DNA of 64,000 nucleotides. Source: Methanococcus voltae (GTDB lineage: Archaea; AGJL01; Methanococci; Methanococcales; Methanococcaceae). The stretch spans positions 186,001 through 250,000 of the forward strand of contig NZ_JANUCR010000001.1 of NCBI RefSeq assembly GCF_024807655.1. The letters are read 5' to 3'. This document shows positions 20,899 through 30,843 of the stretch, one piece after another (positions within the stretch are counted from its first letter, which is position 1; the number at the start of each line of letters is the position of its first letter). The position numbers and the translations under genes are program-made. The notes beneath the pieces are model-generated. The model searched no databases. It was not told the origin of the DNA and saw only the letters and a list, made by a program, of their open reading frames with translations.

Positions 20899-21363
20899 TT
20901 ACATCATCTTTATAATTAAATCGTTTATTTTTCCAGCTCTGTAACCTAAGGCTCCACCTACTGAAAATGGCCTTTTGATTCCTTCTTTGTCATATCCTTT
21001 TCTTGGAGGGTGTAATCTGAATACAGGTTTTACTTCTGTATCTTTTAACTTGATTTCGCCAGCCATAACTTTTTCAGCGAATTCTGAAACTGATAAATCT
21101 GTAGATTCTTTAACAATTTCTTCACTTACTCTGTTATTGCCTGCTAATCTTCCTCTTTTCAAGATTAACTTTTCAAAGGTTTCGTTGTCAATTTCACCGT
21201 AGGTTACGAAATCCTTAACCTTTTTAACCATTCCAATGTAGTGTTCATTTTCTGGAACGATTACACAGTGGTTTACCTTGTGGAGTCTTAACATTTTTAA
21301 TGTATCAGCGATGTCTCTTTTTACGCCAACGCTTCCTCTTACTCTAATAACTGCGTAAGCCAT
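20899..21363 (-). CDS. rpl30: Large ribosomal subunit protein uL30
   Basis: 154 residues, the long archaeal/eukaryotic form. Begins [20 protein letters not shown], with [19 protein letters not shown] next and a basic C-terminal [14 protein letters not shown] segment. ATG follows ATGGTGAAAAC. Lies 47 bp before the rpl15 start, in the operon order rps5-rpl30-rpl15. Confidence 0.95.
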   Translation of the reverse strand: MAYAVIRVRGSVGVKRDIADTLKMLRLHKVNHCVIVPENEHYIGMVKKVKDFVTYGEIDNETFEKLILKRGRLAGNNRVSEEIVKESTDLSVSEFAEKVMAGEIKLKDTEVKPVFRLHPPRKGYDKEGIKRPFSVGGALGYRAGKINDLIIKMM

Positions 21364-21523
21364 GTTTTCACCATTGACCTTTTTATAGGCATTATATGAA
21401 TTATCCGCTAAATTTTAAAATAAATTCAACCAAATATCATATAATTTATTGATATATTTAATAAAAATTAATTATTACACCAAGTATAATAATTAATTTA
21501 TCGTTTTTAGATTATCGAGCTAA

Positions 21524-22189
21524 TTAGTAAACTTTACCTTCTTTAAGACCTAATTTAGCCTTTTGAGCAGGTAAACATTTTACAAAGTTTAAGTTGTTTA
21601 AAGAATCAAATACAGCTAATGCAAAGTTGTATGTTGTTCTTGTGTCTCCGAATGTTTTTGTCCAAACATCTTTAACACCAGCAAGTCCTAAAACTGACTT
21701 AGCAACATTACCTGCAACTAAACCTACACCTCTCGGTGCTGGTATGATTTGAACTTTAACACTACCGCAATTACCGTCTGCTGTGAATGGAATTGAGTGT
21801 GGTCCACCGCAACCGCATTCCCACGAACCGCAACCTACTCTAACTCTAATGAGTGATAATTTTGCGTGTGCGATAGCTTTTCTAATAGCTGGGCCAACTT
21901 CTTTAGCTTTACCCATGCCTACTCCAACGTAGCCGTTTTTGTTTCCAACTACTGCTGTAGCTCTGTATCTTGCCCTTCTTCCTGACTTGTGCATTCTTTG
22001 AACTAATTTAACGTCCAAAACTTGCTCTTCAAGTTCAGGTAAAAGTACATCAACAATCTCTGGTTCAAGTATAGGAGTACCTTTATCGATGATTTCGTCG
22101 ATTGAGGTAATTTGCCCTTCCTTTACTAACCTACCAACTTGAGTTTTTGGTTCCCAAGCATCGGTGTTAAATCTTCTTTTTTCAGCCAT
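21524..22189 (-). CDS. rps5: Small ribosomal subunit protein uS5
   Basis: 221 residues. Contains the S5 double-stranded RNA-binding-like N-domain ([20 protein letters not shown] near 72-91) and the C-domain with [20 protein letters not shown] near 152-171. An archaeal cysteine-rich insert [17 protein letters not shown] lies near 119-135. ATG follows AAGGTGATAAA, which overlaps the end of rpl18. Decoding-fidelity protein at the mRNA entry channel. Confidence 0.96.
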   Translation of the reverse strand: MAEKRRFNTDAWEPKTQVGRLVKEGQITSIDEIIDKGTPILEPEIVDVLLPELEEQVLDVKLVQRMHKSGRRARYRATAVVGNKNGYVGVGMGKAKEVGPAIRKAIAHAKLSLIRVRVGCGSWECGCGGPHSIPFTADGNCGSVKVQIIPAPRGVGLVAGNVAKSVLGLAGVKDVWTKTFGDTRTTYNFALAVFDSLNNLNFVKCLPAQKAKLGLKEGKVY

Positions 22190-22198
22190 TTTATCACC

Positions 22199-22783
22199 TT
22201 ACAAGCTAAGGATTTTTTCTTTTATTTCTTCAAAGTGTGCTGGCAAATCTTCAGGGTTTAAACCTTTTTCTAAGTACTTTGAGAATTGTTTCTTGTAAGC
22301 GTCTTCGTCTTCAGCTTTTAAAACTTTTGCATATTCAGCGATGTGAGCACCTGAAAGTCTTTCCTCATTACCGATGATTTCATCACCGTGTGGAATTTCT
22401 AAGCCTGCATCAAGAGCACCTTTTAAAACTGCGAATATTGCAGCTCCTTTTGTAGCTCTGTGTAAACCTTTATCGAGTACTGCTTCTTCAACGCCTTCTT
22501 TTACAGCTTTTTTACCAATCAATAAACCTGTTAAGTACGCTGTTGGTAAATTACCACAGTGTCCTTTATATCCTAATTTAACAAGCTCTTTTGAATGTGC
22601 TGAAGCTAATATGATATCTCCTTTCTCATCGTAAGCTACTATTTGAGCTACAATGTTGTTCAAGGATTTTCTCGCAACTAATCTTGGCTTACCAGACAAT
22701 AATAATCCTAATCTTTGTCTGAAATCTGTTTTTCCTTCTCTTCTTCTTCTAAAAGGAACTCTGTACTTGGCGTTTCTTGCCAT
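22199..22783 (-). CDS. rpl18: Large ribosomal subunit protein uL18
   Basis: 194 residues from the ATG at 22783, seven bases after AAGGAGG; an ATG two codons earlier is too close to that site. Archaeal/eukaryotic L18 (yeast L5 type), binding 5S rRNA: N-terminal [20 protein letters not shown], then [20 protein letters not shown], and later [20 protein letters not shown]. Stop codon is nine bases before the rps5 start, so translation is probably coupled. Confidence 0.96.
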   Translation of the reverse strand: MARNAKYRVPFRRRREGKTDFRQRLGLLLSGKPRLVARKSLNNIVAQIVAYDEKGDIILASAHSKELVKLGYKGHCGNLPTAYLTGLLIGKKAVKEGVEEAVLDKGLHRATKGAAIFAVLKGALDAGLEIPHGDEIIGNEERLSGAHIAEYAKVLKAEDEDAYKKQFSKYLEKGLNPEDLPAHFEEIKEKILSL

Positions 22784-22977
22784 AACCATTCCTCCTTATA
22801 ACTTTAGTTATAAATCAATAATAATTACGTATTATTAATAATTAATTAATAATTAGTTATTAATTATTTAATAATCAAATAACATGAATTAATATATATT
22901 AACTCTCTCGCAATTATTAGTTTATTAATTATAAAGGATAATTATTTTATGAAAAAATTAATAAATCAAAACACTAA

Positions 22978-23427
22978 TTATTCGCTTAAGATACCGTGAT
23001 CTTTCATGTAGAGTTTCATGTGGTTTCTACTTCTGAAAGCGCCACCTTTAGCCATTCTGTACAATTTTCTGTACTGTGTTCTTTCGATTTTATCTTCTTC
23101 TCTCATTTCTTTTAACATTCTTCTTAAAGGTCTAATGGTGTTAATCCATTTTTCTTTCTTAGGAGTTCTTGCACCCTTAGCACCTTTTCTAGAACCTTGG
23201 CCTTTTCTTTTGCCTTTTCTTTTCTGTTCTTGTATCTTTTTCTTTCTTGCGCTACTGATACCCTTTTCTTGCTTTTTAACAATGATACCGTCTTTAACTA
23301 AAGCTCTAATATCATCTTTGGTAATTGCAAGTTTAACTTTTTCTAAGTTTTCAGGGTCAACCCATACTCTATCAATACCGCAATCGAGTATGTTAGCTGC
23401 AATTCTTCTTTGAGTTGATACATCCAT
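22978..23427 (-). CDS. rpl19e: Large ribosomal subunit protein eL19
   Basis: 149 residues. Begins MDVSTQRRIAANILDCGIDR, then VWVDPENLEKVKLAITKDDI, with a very basic middle (KRKGKRKGQGSRKGAKGART near 89-108) that runs along 23S rRNA at the subunit interface. Start ATG follows ACAGGTGATATT. A 194-bp gap with no gene separates it from rpl18. Confidence 0.95.
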   Translation of the reverse strand: MDVSTQRRIAANILDCGIDRVWVDPENLEKVKLAITKDDIRALVKDGIIVKKQEKGISSARKKKIQEQKRKGKRKGQGSRKGAKGARTPKKEKWINTIRPLRRMLKEMREEDKIERTQYRKLYRMAKGGAFRSRNHMKLYMKDHGILSE

Positions 23428-23585
23428 AATATCACCTGTCTTTACATTTTCAGACGTATGGATTCGATTGTTATAATTGCAATAACATTAATTCATGAGA
23501 ATTACTCTAATTAGCCTGAATTTGATAATTGAATTATAGAATTGAATTATTATTATTTTTAAATAAATTTTGAATTTTTACTTAA

Positions 23586-23990
23586 TTATTGTAATAATTC
23601 TTCTTGTTTTTGTTTTGAAATGTTTAAAATTCTAATATTTAATTCGTTAGCTTTTTTAATCATTTCAATTCTTTTTCTCTTACCAACTGTTGATGCAATT
23701 CTTGCTGCCTGAGTTTCAGGGTTTAAAGCTGAAATCTCTTTAACGTTATTAACAAGAACGTCTTCCAAACCTGATGGATGAAGATTCCTTACTAATGCAG
23801 GACATCTGTATCCGATTTTAACTACAGCAGCTCTGTGTTTCAATCCAATTCTCATACCACTGTGTTTACCGAATGGTCTTCTCCAGCTGGTACCGATTCT
23901 TGCGGTTCTGTGGCTATCTTGTCTTTTGAATTCAGGTCTTTTCTGTTTCATTTTGAGTTTTAATCTCATTAATCTTTTAAAATCACTCAT
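23586..23990 (-). CDS. rpl32e: Large ribosomal subunit protein eL32
   Basis: 134 residues. Contains the eL32 core: RPEFKRQDSHRTARIGTSWR then RPFGKHSGMRIGLKHR and the GYRCPALVRNLHPSGLEDVL segment. ATG follows ATAGGTGGTTTC. Its start is eight bases from the end of rpl6, indicating coupled expression. Absent from bacteria, so it confirms the archaeal setting. Confidence 0.95.
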   Translation of the reverse strand: MSDFKRLMRLKLKMKQKRPEFKRQDSHRTARIGTSWRRPFGKHSGMRIGLKHRAAVVKIGYRCPALVRNLHPSGLEDVLVNNVKEISALNPETQAARIASTVGKRKRIEMIKKANELNIRILNISKQKQEELLQ

Positions 23991-23998
23991 GAAACCAC

Positions 23999-24547
23999 CT
24001 ATAATACCTTACCTGCTTTTTCAACGATGTAGATACCGTCTTGGAATACTCTTGTATCTCTTCCGCTTACTTTAGTGGCTTGTTCAATGTTTGCAGCAGT
24101 TTGACCAACAAATTCCTTGTTGATTCCGCTAACTATTACTTGTTCACCGCTTACTTTAACAGTGACATTAGGCATTACTTTTGCATTTCTTGGGTGTTTT
24201 TCACCTAAGAAGTTGTCAATAATTACAATGTTGCCTTTAACACTTACTTTCATAGGAAAGTGGGCGTATTTAATTGCTAATTTGTAATCAAAGCCTTCAG
24301 TAACTCCTTTTATCATGTTAAGAGCGTGTGCTTTATATGTACCTACCATAGCGGTCTGTTTTTTATTCGGGAAAGAACATTGAATAACAAGTTTATCATC
24401 TTCTAATGAGAATTCGATTCCTGTGTAATTTAATGTTTTTTCTAATTGTTTACCGCCGGATTTTACAGTAATGTTGTTGCCGTTTAGTTCAACATTTACA
24501 TTTTCTGGGATAGAAACTTCTTCCCTTATAATTGCAGCAACTGGCAT
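23999..24547 (-). CDS. rpl6: Large ribosomal subunit protein uL6
   Basis: 182 residues from the ATG at 24547, after CGAGGAGGTATAGTT; a longer reading to 24583 includes the Shine-Dalgarno and leader and is rejected. Two L6 domains; conserved are [20 protein letters not shown] near 77-96 and the C-terminal [20 protein letters not shown] near 140-159, which contact the sarcin-ricin region of 23S rRNA. Confidence 0.95.
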   Translation of the reverse strand: MPVAAIIREEVSIPENVNVELNGNNITVKSGGKQLEKTLNYTGIEFSLEDDKLVIQCSFPNKKQTAMVGTYKAHALNMIKGVTEGFDYKLAIKYAHFPMKVSVKGNIVIIDNFLGEKHPRNAKVMPNVTVKVSGEQVIVSGINKEFVGQTAANIEQATKVSGRDTRVFQDGIYIVEKAGKVL

Positions 24548-24634
24548 AACTATACCTCCTCGTCTTATCGTATGAAAATACAATAATAATGAATAATATC
24601 TTAGGATATTAGCTTATAAATTTGCTTAACGCAA

Positions 24635-25027
24635 TTAATAGATGTATGAAATTAGCCTTCCACCAATTCCGGCATCTTTTGCTTCATCGTGAGTCATTAA
24701 CCCCTTAGGGGTACTTACGATTAACAAACCGAAACCTTTTGCTGGTAAGTATCTCTTTTCAAACTTTTCAAATTCTTGGTTTTTAACTGCGAATCTTGGT
24801 TTTACAGCGCCACATTTATTAATCTGACCAATTAATGCTACTTTGTAAACTCCCGCTTTACCATCTTCAATGTATTCAAAGTTTCCAATGTATCCTTGGT
24901 CTTGCATAACTTTGAGTACTCTTCCAATTAATTTAGATGCAGGTTTTAAGTAAGCTGTGTTTTTACCTACGTTTTCACAGTTGGATATATGGTTCAATGC
25001 GTTCGCAAGAGGGTCCATTAAGCTCAT
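24635..25027 (-). CDS. rps8: Small ribosomal subunit protein uS8
   Basis: 130 residues. Begins [20 protein letters not shown] and ends with the conserved GGRLISYIY after [20 protein letters not shown], the part that binds 16S rRNA helix 21. The first ATG is chosen because AAGGAGGTAACAGT stands just before it. Primary assembly protein in the rps14-rps8-rpl6 order. Confidence 0.96.
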   Translation of the reverse strand: MSLMDPLANALNHISNCENVGKNTAYLKPASKLIGRVLKVMQDQGYIGNFEYIEDGKAGVYKVALIGQINKCGAVKPRFAVKNQEFEKFEKRYLPAKGFGLLIVSTPKGLMTHDEAKDAGIGGRLISYIY

Positions 25028-25064
25028 ACTGTTACCTCCTTGTCCTTTCTAATCCTTTCATCAC

Positions 25065-25226
25065 TTAATCGTACTTTTTAAATCCTAAGTTTTGTGCCAT
25101 TTCTCTAAAGCATTGCCTACATAAGTTTAAGCCGTATTTTCTAATAATTCCCGGTCCTTTTCTTCCGCATCTTTTACAAACCTTGGAACCTTGTCCAAAT
25201 TTTTTCTTGAACGGTGCTTTTGTCAT
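25065..25226 (-). CDS. rps14: Small ribosomal subunit protein uS14, zinc-binding form
   Basis: 53 residues, read directly from the sequence. It begins [17 protein letters not shown] and ends FRKYD-like as LGFKKYD. Four cysteines C17, C20, C36 and C39 (CKRC and CRQC) form a zinc knuckle, the archaeal S14 type. ATG at 25226 follows AAGGTGATTATTT. It lies 11 bp downstream of rpl5 and 37 bp before rps8, its standard place. Confidence 0.95.
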   Translation of the reverse strand: MTKAPFKKKFGQGSKVCKRCGRKGPGIIRKYGLNLCRQCFREMAQNLGFKKYD

Positions 25227-25237
25227 AAATAATCACC

Positions 25238-25783
25238 TTATTCTTCAAGTACTTCCATATCGAATGTTGCTTTAACTAATTCGATAGCTTCGACTTTTTT
25301 AACTAAGTGTTTTTCAGGAATTGTGTTTCTTTTAAGCTTTCTTGATTTAACTCTGTATCCTGGCTTTTCAAAAGTTACACATACGTCCATACCGTATATT
25401 CCAACTGATGGGTCGTATTTTTGGCCTGGGAAGTCAATGTGTTCTGGAACACCAAATGAAAAATTACCGACTTTGTCAAATGACCTGTCGTATAATACCT
25501 TACCAGATGCTTTGAAAGCAGTGAATGCGTTCTTTAAAAACTCTTCAGCTTTAATACCCCTTAAGGTAACTTTCAATCCAATAGGTAATTTTTTCCTGAT
25601 TCCGAATGCAGGGTTAGTTTGTTTTGCTAAAGTCCTTACAGGTGCTTGTCCAGTAAGGTCTTCAATAACCTTAGCCCCAATAGTTAACCTATCGCCTGCT
25701 TCACCAACACCAAAGTTTACTGTAACTTTTTGAATTCTTGGTTTTTTCATCGGTTCTTTTTCCCATATTTCTTGGAATGACAT
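25238..25783 (-). CDS. rpl5: Large ribosomal subunit protein uL5
   Basis: 181 residues. Binds 5S rRNA and the P-site tRNA. Typical are KKPRIQKVTVNFGVGEAGDR near 13-32, LTGQAPVRTLAKQTNPAFGI near 44-63 and the FGVPEHIDFPGQKYDPSVGI segment near 110-129. ATG follows AGGAGGGCAAAAT. A 192-bp gap to rps4e upstream holds no gene. Confidence 0.96.
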   Translation of the reverse strand: MSFQEIWEKEPMKKPRIQKVTVNFGVGEAGDRLTIGAKVIEDLTGQAPVRTLAKQTNPAFGIRKKLPIGLKVTLRGIKAEEFLKNAFTAFKASGKVLYDRSFDKVGNFSFGVPEHIDFPGQKYDPSVGIYGMDVCVTFEKPGYRVKSRKLKRNTIPEKHLVKKVEAIELVKATFDMEVLEE

Positions 25784-25975
25784 ATTTTGCCCTCCTAATC
25801 TTTTTAGGGTTCTTGTTTCTAAAACTATATTTTTAGAAATAATAGTTAGAAATCTTTGAAATTAACCAATTTCAATTATCATAACAATAATTAAAATTAA
25901 TTCAAAGTTAGCTAATTTATAATAGTTGTTAATAAATCTTTAATCATTATTAATTAATTGATAAAAACCATTTAA

Positions 25976-26710
25976 TTATAAATTGATTACCGGTTCATTG
26001 TCGCCTACGATAAATACGTAATCTTTAACGGTTTTAAATTGTTCGCCGTCTTTTGTTTCAAGTGTAATTATATCTGCATATAATTTTCTTTCTTCAATTT
26101 CTATAATTTTAGCGAATTCTCCAACGTGTTTACCGCCAGTAACGTATGCTAATTTGTTTTCTCCAAATTGAACATGTCCTGCAATTTTTTGTTCAGGTAT
26201 TGATAATAAAATACTGTCGCCTGTTTTGTAAACGTCTTCTTCTGCTTTTGTAGCATCTGCAACGGTTATTATTTGGTTTCTACCATCGTGTAAGTTTAAC
26301 TGGATGTGTCCGCCTTTAATAACTGTTTTGTTTACAATTTTACACAATTTTACGCCAGCTTCTTCAACTTTTTTCAAAGTTAATCTTCCGGATTCGTCAA
26401 ACAATACAACATAATTCTCGTTAATTAAAGGAACTGAAATTAAGTCCATTAATCCTACTGGAAGTTTGTATTCTTTTCTCTTTTTACCGTCGATTAAGAT
26501 TTTTCCTGTTTGGATAATCTTTTTAGCTTCTCTTGAATTGTCAGCGTATTTTAATACATCTCTTATTATCAATAACAATGGTAATGATTTATCCATTGCG
26601 TGTGAACCAGGTGCAGGTCTTACTGTGAATGTTCTGACTTTTCTTGGGATTTGCCAGTTTGCTGGAGCGGCTAATCTTTTTAGATGTCTTTTAGGTCCTT
26701 TAACTGCCAT
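25976..26710 (-). CDS. rps4e: Small ribosomal subunit protein eS4
   Basis: 244 residues from the ATG at 26710. The GTG two codons earlier is part of the GAGGTG Shine-Dalgarno and is rejected as a start. Begins AVKGPKRHLKRLAAPANWQI; an S4-type RNA-binding segment near 50-80 (AKKIIQTGKILIDGKKRKEY) is followed by a KOW-like C-terminal domain (VTGGKHVGEFAKIIEIE). Starts 11 bp after the end of rpl24. Confidence 0.96.
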   Translation of the reverse strand: MAVKGPKRHLKRLAAPANWQIPRKVRTFTVRPAPGSHAMDKSLPLLLIIRDVLKYADNSREAKKIIQTGKILIDGKKRKEYKLPVGLMDLISVPLINENYVVLFDESGRLTLKKVEEAGVKLCKIVNKTVIKGGHIQLNLHDGRNQIITVADATKAEEDVYKTGDSILLSIPEQKIAGHVQFGENKLAYVTGGKHVGEFAKIIEIEERKLYADIITLETKDGEQFKTVKDYVFIVGDNEPVINL

Positions 26711-26721
26711 GCTCACACCTC

Positions 26722-27081
26722 TTATTTATTAGCGTTTTTAAATCTCTTATCGTCTGAATCATCCAACTTTACAATCATCACATTTGATGGATGTATTGGG
26801 TAGGATTTTTCTGTACCATCTTGCTTTTTGTTAACTACGCCAGCTACAACAACATTATAGTTTTTGTAGTTTACGCTTGTAACTTCGCCTTCAACGCCTT
26901 TGAAGTTTCCTCTCATAACTTTTACCAAGTCTCCTTTCTTCAAAGGTATTGAATTTTTATTTAATTTTTCTTTTAACTCTTTTGACAACATAGCTGACAT
27001 TAAGTTATTTCTTAAATGTAGCGGTGCGTTATAGAGTGCTTTTCTTTGCTTTCTTGGCTGTTTTGAACTAGTCAACACCAT
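26722..27081 (-). CDS. rpl24: Large ribosomal subunit protein uL24
   Basis: 119 residues. Archaeal L24 (eukaryotic L26 type): [20 protein letters not shown] at the N-terminus and a KOW motif, [20 protein letters not shown] near 47-66. It contacts 23S rRNA near the exit tunnel. ATG follows AAGGTGGAATA. Standard order rpl14-rpl24-rps4e. Confidence 0.96.
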   Translation of the reverse strand: MVLTSSKQPRKQRKALYNAPLHLRNNLMSAMLSKELKEKLNKNSIPLKKGDLVKVMRGNFKGVEGEVTSVNYKNYNVVVAGVVNKKQDGTEKSYPIHPSNVMIVKLDDSDDKRFKNANK

Positions 27082-27111
27082 TATTCCACCTTACTTATTT
27101 TTGTGACTCGA

Positions 27112-27510
27112 TTAGTGAATAATTTTAGCCAATCTTGAAACACCAGGCCATCTTTCAGCAGCTTCTTTTGAAACTGGACCTTTGATTTCTGAACCTTTTG
27201 GTGTTCCTTCTGGTGTTACAATAACTGCTGCGTTATCTTCAAACTTAACTCTTGAGCCGTCTGCTCTTTTATATTCTTTCTTCTGCCTGATGATGATAGC
27301 AGGTAAAACTTGCTTTCTCATTTCAGGAGTACCTTTCTTAACTGAAACAAAAACCATCTGACCTACACCAGCAGCTGGTAATCTTCTAACTACACCAGAG
27401 TAATTCTTAACTGATATAACTTCCAATTCTTTAGCTCCTGTATTGTCTGCACAGAATATTCTTGCTCCGTTTGGTAATGACCTTACTACGGTTGACCCGA
27501 TTCCTTTCAT
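27112..27510 (-). CDS. rpl14: Large ribosomal subunit protein uL14
   Basis: 132 residues from the ATG at 27510, after GGGTGAATATC; an earlier in-frame GTG lies within that Shine-Dalgarno. Conserved [20 protein letters not shown] and [20 protein letters not shown] segments, and the C-terminal [20 protein letters not shown]. Interface protein binding 23S rRNA. It starts 22 bp after rps17. Confidence 0.97.
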   Translation of the reverse strand: MKGIGSTVVRSLPNGARIFCADNTGAKELEVISVKNYSGVVRRLPAAGVGQMVFVSVKKGTPEMRKQVLPAIIIRQKKEYKRADGSRVKFEDNAAVIVTPEGTPKGSEIKGPVSKEAAERWPGVSRLAKIIH

Positions 27511-27532
27511 GATATTCACCCATTTAAAGGAA

Positions 27533-27859
27533 TTATTCTTGTATTGTCTTTTCGATTACTACAAAAGATTTTGTTTTGCTGATTGGTCTGCATTCCATAA
27601 TTTTCACGATGTCTCCAACTTTCGCTGCGATACAAGGTGAGTTGTGTGCAATCATGCTAACTGTTCTTTTTTCGTATCTCTCGTACTTTGACAAGTATCG
27701 TATAATTTCTCTTTCGATTACAACTGTGTTGTGTCCTTTATCTGAGGTTACTACGCCTTCAAATGTTTGACCTCTAACTGGTAATTTCCCGTGGAAAGGA
27801 CAGTTTATGTCATCACAAACATTTTCAGGAGTTTTTACATCAATTCCTATGTTTGTCAT
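27533..27859 (-). CDS. rps17: Small ribosomal subunit protein uS17
   Basis: 108 residues from the ATG at 27859, preceded by TGGAGGTATAATA. A longer open frame to 27961 runs through the promoter and is rejected. OB-fold protein: [20 protein letters not shown] near 19-38 and [15 protein letters not shown] near the end. First gene after an apparent promoter at 27951-27958, so the rps17-to-rpl15 run may be transcribed from here. Confidence 0.95.
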   Translation of the reverse strand: MTNIGIDVKTPENVCDDINCPFHGKLPVRGQTFEGVVTSDKGHNTVVIEREIIRYLSKYERYEKRTVSMIAHNSPCIAAKVGDIVKIMECRPISKTKSFVVIEKTIQE

Positions 27860-28308
27860 TATTATACCTCCAGATATAGAGTGTATTTGTATATATGTGA
27901 TACATATAATTATTAATTGGTATAGTCCCAGAGTAAATACGGGTTGCAGGTATATAAACATTTTTCAGATATATCATTACGATAAATAATTACGATAAAT
28001 CACCATAATAATATCAAAATTCAATATCGATAAATATTTTTTTCTGTCAAATTTATAATAATACTCATAAATCATACAAAATTAGCAAATCACTTTGCAA
28101 TAATCAACATATCAATTAAAATCAATAGAATTACTAAAATCAATAGTATACCAATTTTAATATAAAAAATATTGATTATGTTTTGTATAACCCATATACT
28201 TTTAATATACACATTTAATAGATTTTTAAATGCATCTTGGGACCATTAAAATAATTTCTAACGATTATAATAGGGTTATCCTTTAAACGCCAAATTAAAA
28301 TTTAACAT
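27860..28308. other. 449-bp gap between rnp1 and rps17
   Basis: No gene seen. Holds the rps17 leader (about 70 nt), the promoter box at 27951-27958 and about 300 bp of AT-rich sequence downstream of rnp1. Unusually large for the middle of a ribosomal cluster. Confidence 0.55.
27951..27958 (-). promoter_or_regulatory. TATA box upstream of rps17
   Basis: Minus strand reads TTTATATA, a full match to the methanogen box A, preceded by purine-rich GAAAAATG as a possible BRE. Start about 26 bp downstream would be near 27928, giving a leader of about 70 nt. Inference from motif and spacing. Confidence 0.6.
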
Positions 28309-28671
28309 TTAATAAGGATAAATTTTTTTAAACTTTCTTTTCAACCTATCTTCAGGTCTTCCAATAAGTAAATTTCCATCGATTTTTACTTTAAAAAGAC
28401 CCTCGGAAGTAGTTATGTCGAATTGAAATACTGCAATATCTTTTGGAATTTGAAACTCCTTATATAGATATTGAACGTCATCGTCTAAGTTTTCATTCTT
28501 TTGTTCGATATGGACAGAAGAATTCACTACTTTGGACTCAATGGTCAAGGTATTTCTTGTTTCGTCAACAATTACTCCCTTTTTACCGATAAGTTGTTTG
28601 TTGGTACATTGAATTACTTCAACGCTTAACCCTATTAACTCATGTCTGAGAATATCTTTCGAAATTTTCAT
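28309..28671 (-). CDS. rnp1: RNase P protein component 1 (Rpp29/Pop4)
   Basis: 120 residues. Archaeal Rpp29, an Sm-like barrel that binds the RNase P RNA specificity domain with Rpp21. Core motif near 10-45: RHELIGLSVEVIQCTNKQLI, GKKGVIVDETRNTLTIE, and C-terminal LLIGRPEDRLKRKFKKIYPY. Placement beside rps17 and aIF1 is the usual archaeal arrangement. ATG at 28671 lies after TAGGGACACCC, a weaker Shine-Dalgarno than its neighbours have. Confidence 0.93.
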   Translation of the reverse strand: MKISKDILRHELIGLSVEVIQCTNKQLIGKKGVIVDETRNTLTIESKVVNSSVHIEQKNENLDDDVQYLYKEFQIPKDIAVFQFDITTSEGLFKVKIDGNLLIGRPEDRLKRKFKKIYPY

Positions 28672-28802
28672 GGGTGTCCCTACCCAAATAAAGGCTTGAG
28701 GGTGTACATTTACGTATCCACTACCTTTTCAATAGTATTTAATGTATTAATGTATCTATTACATTTTAAATAATAATGTATTATGTTAGTATGGTAATAT
28801 AG

Positions 28803-28810
28803 TATATAAA
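28803..28810 (-). promoter_or_regulatory. TATA box upstream of rnp1
   Basis: Minus strand reads TTTATATA within AAGTTTATATACTATATTAC. Predicted start near 28780, so rnp1 would have a leader of about 105 nt. A second full-match box inside the cluster; suggests rnp1 is transcribed apart from aIF1. Confidence 0.55.
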
Positions 28811-28836
28811 CTTAATTACGTCATTACATTGCATTA

Positions 28837-29145
28837 TTATCTTACGTCAATCATATTTTTTGAGAAGCCCATACCTATGAGAATGTCTTCAGCTTTTTTC
28901 CTATGATCGCCTTGCAATTCAATACTATCTTTCTTAACAGTTCCACCGCAAGCACAGATATCTTTCAATTTTTTCGCAAGGTCTTTAACGTCTATAAGGT
29001 CTGCGTCGAAGCCCTCAACAACAGTCATTAATTTACCAAACCTACGTTTGGTAATGTAAACTTTTATTTTTTGTTCTTCTTTAGCTATTTCCTCACAAAC
29101 ACATAAATCTTTAGGTAAACCACATATTGGACAAATCTCCGGCAT
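28837..29145 (-). CDS. Translation initiation factor aIF1 (SUI1 family)
   Basis: 102 residues. SUI1 fold with [20 protein letters not shown] near 34-53 and [20 protein letters not shown] near 69-88. The N-terminal [13 protein letters not shown] adds a likely zinc knuckle common to archaeal members. aIF1 promotes fidelity of start-codon selection on the small subunit. ATG follows GAGAGGTGCATTA. Lies between rpl29 and rnp1 as in other euryarchaea. Confidence 0.95.
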   Translation of the reverse strand: MPEICPICGLPKDLCVCEEIAKEEQKIKVYITKRRFGKLMTVVEGFDADLIDVKDLAKKLKDICACGGTVKKDSIELQGDHRKKAEDILIGMGFSKNMIDVR

Positions 29146-29357
29146 TAATGCACCTCTCGTTTTGATACAACGTTCTGTATTTTTTACATTTATAATATAT
29201 TAGTTTATAGTATTTTATAGTATTTTATATTAATTTTATGCTATATTTATAGCTATTAATTTATATTATTTAAAGTTAATGTCGATTTTTTATAAATTTT
29301 AAATATTTTTAGAAATATTATTACAAATAATACGTACATTATACTTAAATTATCAAA

Positions 29358-29567
29358 TTAAGCATTTTGTGCTTCTTTTTCTTTGATGATTGTCAATACT
29401 CTTGCAATTGTTCTTTTGAGTTCCTTGATTTTACCAGGGTTTGAAGGTGAACCGCCTGTTGCTTTATTAACGCCTTCTTTCATTAACTCTTTTTTCATTT
29501 CAACAATTTTTTCTTGCATTTCTTCGAGTGACAATTCCCTGATTTCATTTGCTTTTAAGATTGCCAT
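29358..29567 (-). CDS. rpl29: Large ribosomal subunit protein uL29
   Basis: 69 residues, two-helix protein at the tunnel exit where SRP docks. Typical [20 protein letters not shown] at the N-terminus and [20 protein letters not shown] near 39-58. ATG follows AAGGTGGTAAG. Starts 35 bp after rps3. Confidence 0.95.
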   Translation of the reverse strand: MAILKANEIRELSLEEMQEKIVEMKKELMKEGVNKATGGSPSNPGKIKELKRTIARVLTIIKEKEAQNA

Positions 29568-29602
29568 CTTACCACCTTTTTATGTATTTGGTGTTTATCG
29601 AA

Positions 29603-30259
29603 TTATTGTTCTTCAGTTGCTTCAACTACTTCAGCTACTTCAACTACTTCTGACACTTCTTTAATTTCTCCGGAAGTGATTACGATTTCGTCAGGTAATG
29701 ATACATCAGGTAACATAATTTTAACTGTAACCCCAACAACACCCAATTTTAATTTTGCGAGTTGGTGTGATTTCATAACTAATTCTTCTGATGGTTCACC
29801 ACAGTGTTTCATGTATCCGTCCATGAACTTTTCAGTTCTTGACCTTTCACCGGATAATTTACCGGAAACGATAATGGATACACCTTTTGCACCAGCGTTC
29901 ATAACTCTTCTTACTGCTGAGTGTGCTGTTTTTCTGAAGTGCATACCTTTTTCGAGTGAAGCTGCAATTTTATGACCTACTACTGCAGGGTCTAAATCAG
30001 CGTTTTCAATCTGTTTAACTTCTATTTGTGGGTTTTCGATTTTGTAAACTGTTCTTAAGGTTTCAGTTAATTCTTTAACCATTTTACCTTTTCTACCAAT
30101 TACAAATCCAGGTTTTTCAGCAAATACTGTAATTCTTGTACCTATTGGTGTCTTTTTAACATCAATGTGGCTGTATCCAGCTTTTACTAACTTTTTACAA
30201 AAATATTCATTAATTAATGCTTCTGAAACATTATTTGTAACGAATGTTCTTTCAATCAT
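29603..30259 (-). CDS. rps3: Small ribosomal subunit protein uS3
   Basis: 218 residues from the ATG at 30259 after ATTGGTGAAACA; a reading six codons longer includes the Shine-Dalgarno. KH domain near 44-65 ([20 protein letters not shown]) and C-terminal S3 domain ([20 protein letters not shown] near 133-152). The last ~20 residues are Glu/Val repeats ([18 protein letters not shown]), an acidic tail of low complexity. Forms the mRNA entry site. Confidence 0.96.
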   Translation of the reverse strand: MIERTFVTNNVSEALINEYFCKKLVKAGYSHIDVKKTPIGTRITVFAEKPGFVIGRKGKMVKELTETLRTVYKIENPQIEVKQIENADLDPAVVGHKIAASLEKGMHFRKTAHSAVRRVMNAGAKGVSIIVSGKLSGERSRTEKFMDGYMKHCGEPSEELVMKSHQLAKLKLGVVGVTVKIMLPDVSLPDEIVITSGEIKEVSEVVEVAEVVEATEEQ

Positions 30260-30363
30260 TGTTTCACCAATATTCAACGATTCACCATTAGTTCTTAACT
30301 TTTGTTCTATCGTTTAGATTAATCAAACTAAACTAAGGTAATCATTTTTTATTATATACGCAA

Positions 30364-30825
30364 TTAGTAGAATTCTTCTAATATAACTTGTACGTGTACT
30401 GTTTCTTGGTATTTAGGTGAAGCCCTACCAAATGCTCTTGGCATGTATCTTTTGATTGTGAATCCTTTGTTTGATGAGATATGTTTAATTCTCAACTTTT
30501 CTGTGTTCATGCCTTTGTATTCTGCGTTTTTCTTAGCATTTTCAAGAACGTGAAGGATTTCTCCCGCAGCTTTTTGTGGGAATCTACCAGCGTGCCATTT
30601 TAAGTCCCCTTTTCTGTGAGGAACATCTTTGTCATGTCTTTTGAACGGTACAGCTTGTTCTAACTTAATAACTCTGTTTAAGTAAGCCATTGCTTTATCT
30701 AATTTCATACCGTTTATTTCTCTACAAATCTCAATTGTGTGTTTTCTTGAAATTTTTAAAGTTCTTCCCATAGCTCTTGCTGTTTTGCTTGGGTCAGTTT
30801 CAACTTTATAGTTCAATTTAACCAT
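30364..30825 (-). CDS. rpl22: Large ribosomal subunit protein uL22
   Basis: 153 residues. Two ATGs are adjacent; the second at 30825 is six bases after TTGAGGTG and is preferred. Conserved KVETDPSKTARAMGRTLKIS near 5-24 and the basic tunnel loop followed by RIKHISSNKGFTIKRYMPRA near 112-131. Usually preceded by rps19, which is not present here; a small unknown gene takes its place. Confidence 0.95.
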   Translation of the reverse strand: MVKLNYKVETDPSKTARAMGRTLKISRKHTIEICREINGMKLDKAMAYLNRVIKLEQAVPFKRHDKDVPHRKGDLKWHAGRFPQKAAGEILHVLENAKKNAEYKGMNTEKLRIKHISSNKGFTIKRYMPRAFGRASPKYQETVHVQVILEEFY

Positions 30826-30843
30826 CATATACACCTCAATAGG

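Noticed and set aside
27860-27961. N-terminal extension of uS17 to 27961
   Set aside because: The extra residues are translated from the promoter and leader; a strong TGGAGG site precedes the ATG at 27859.
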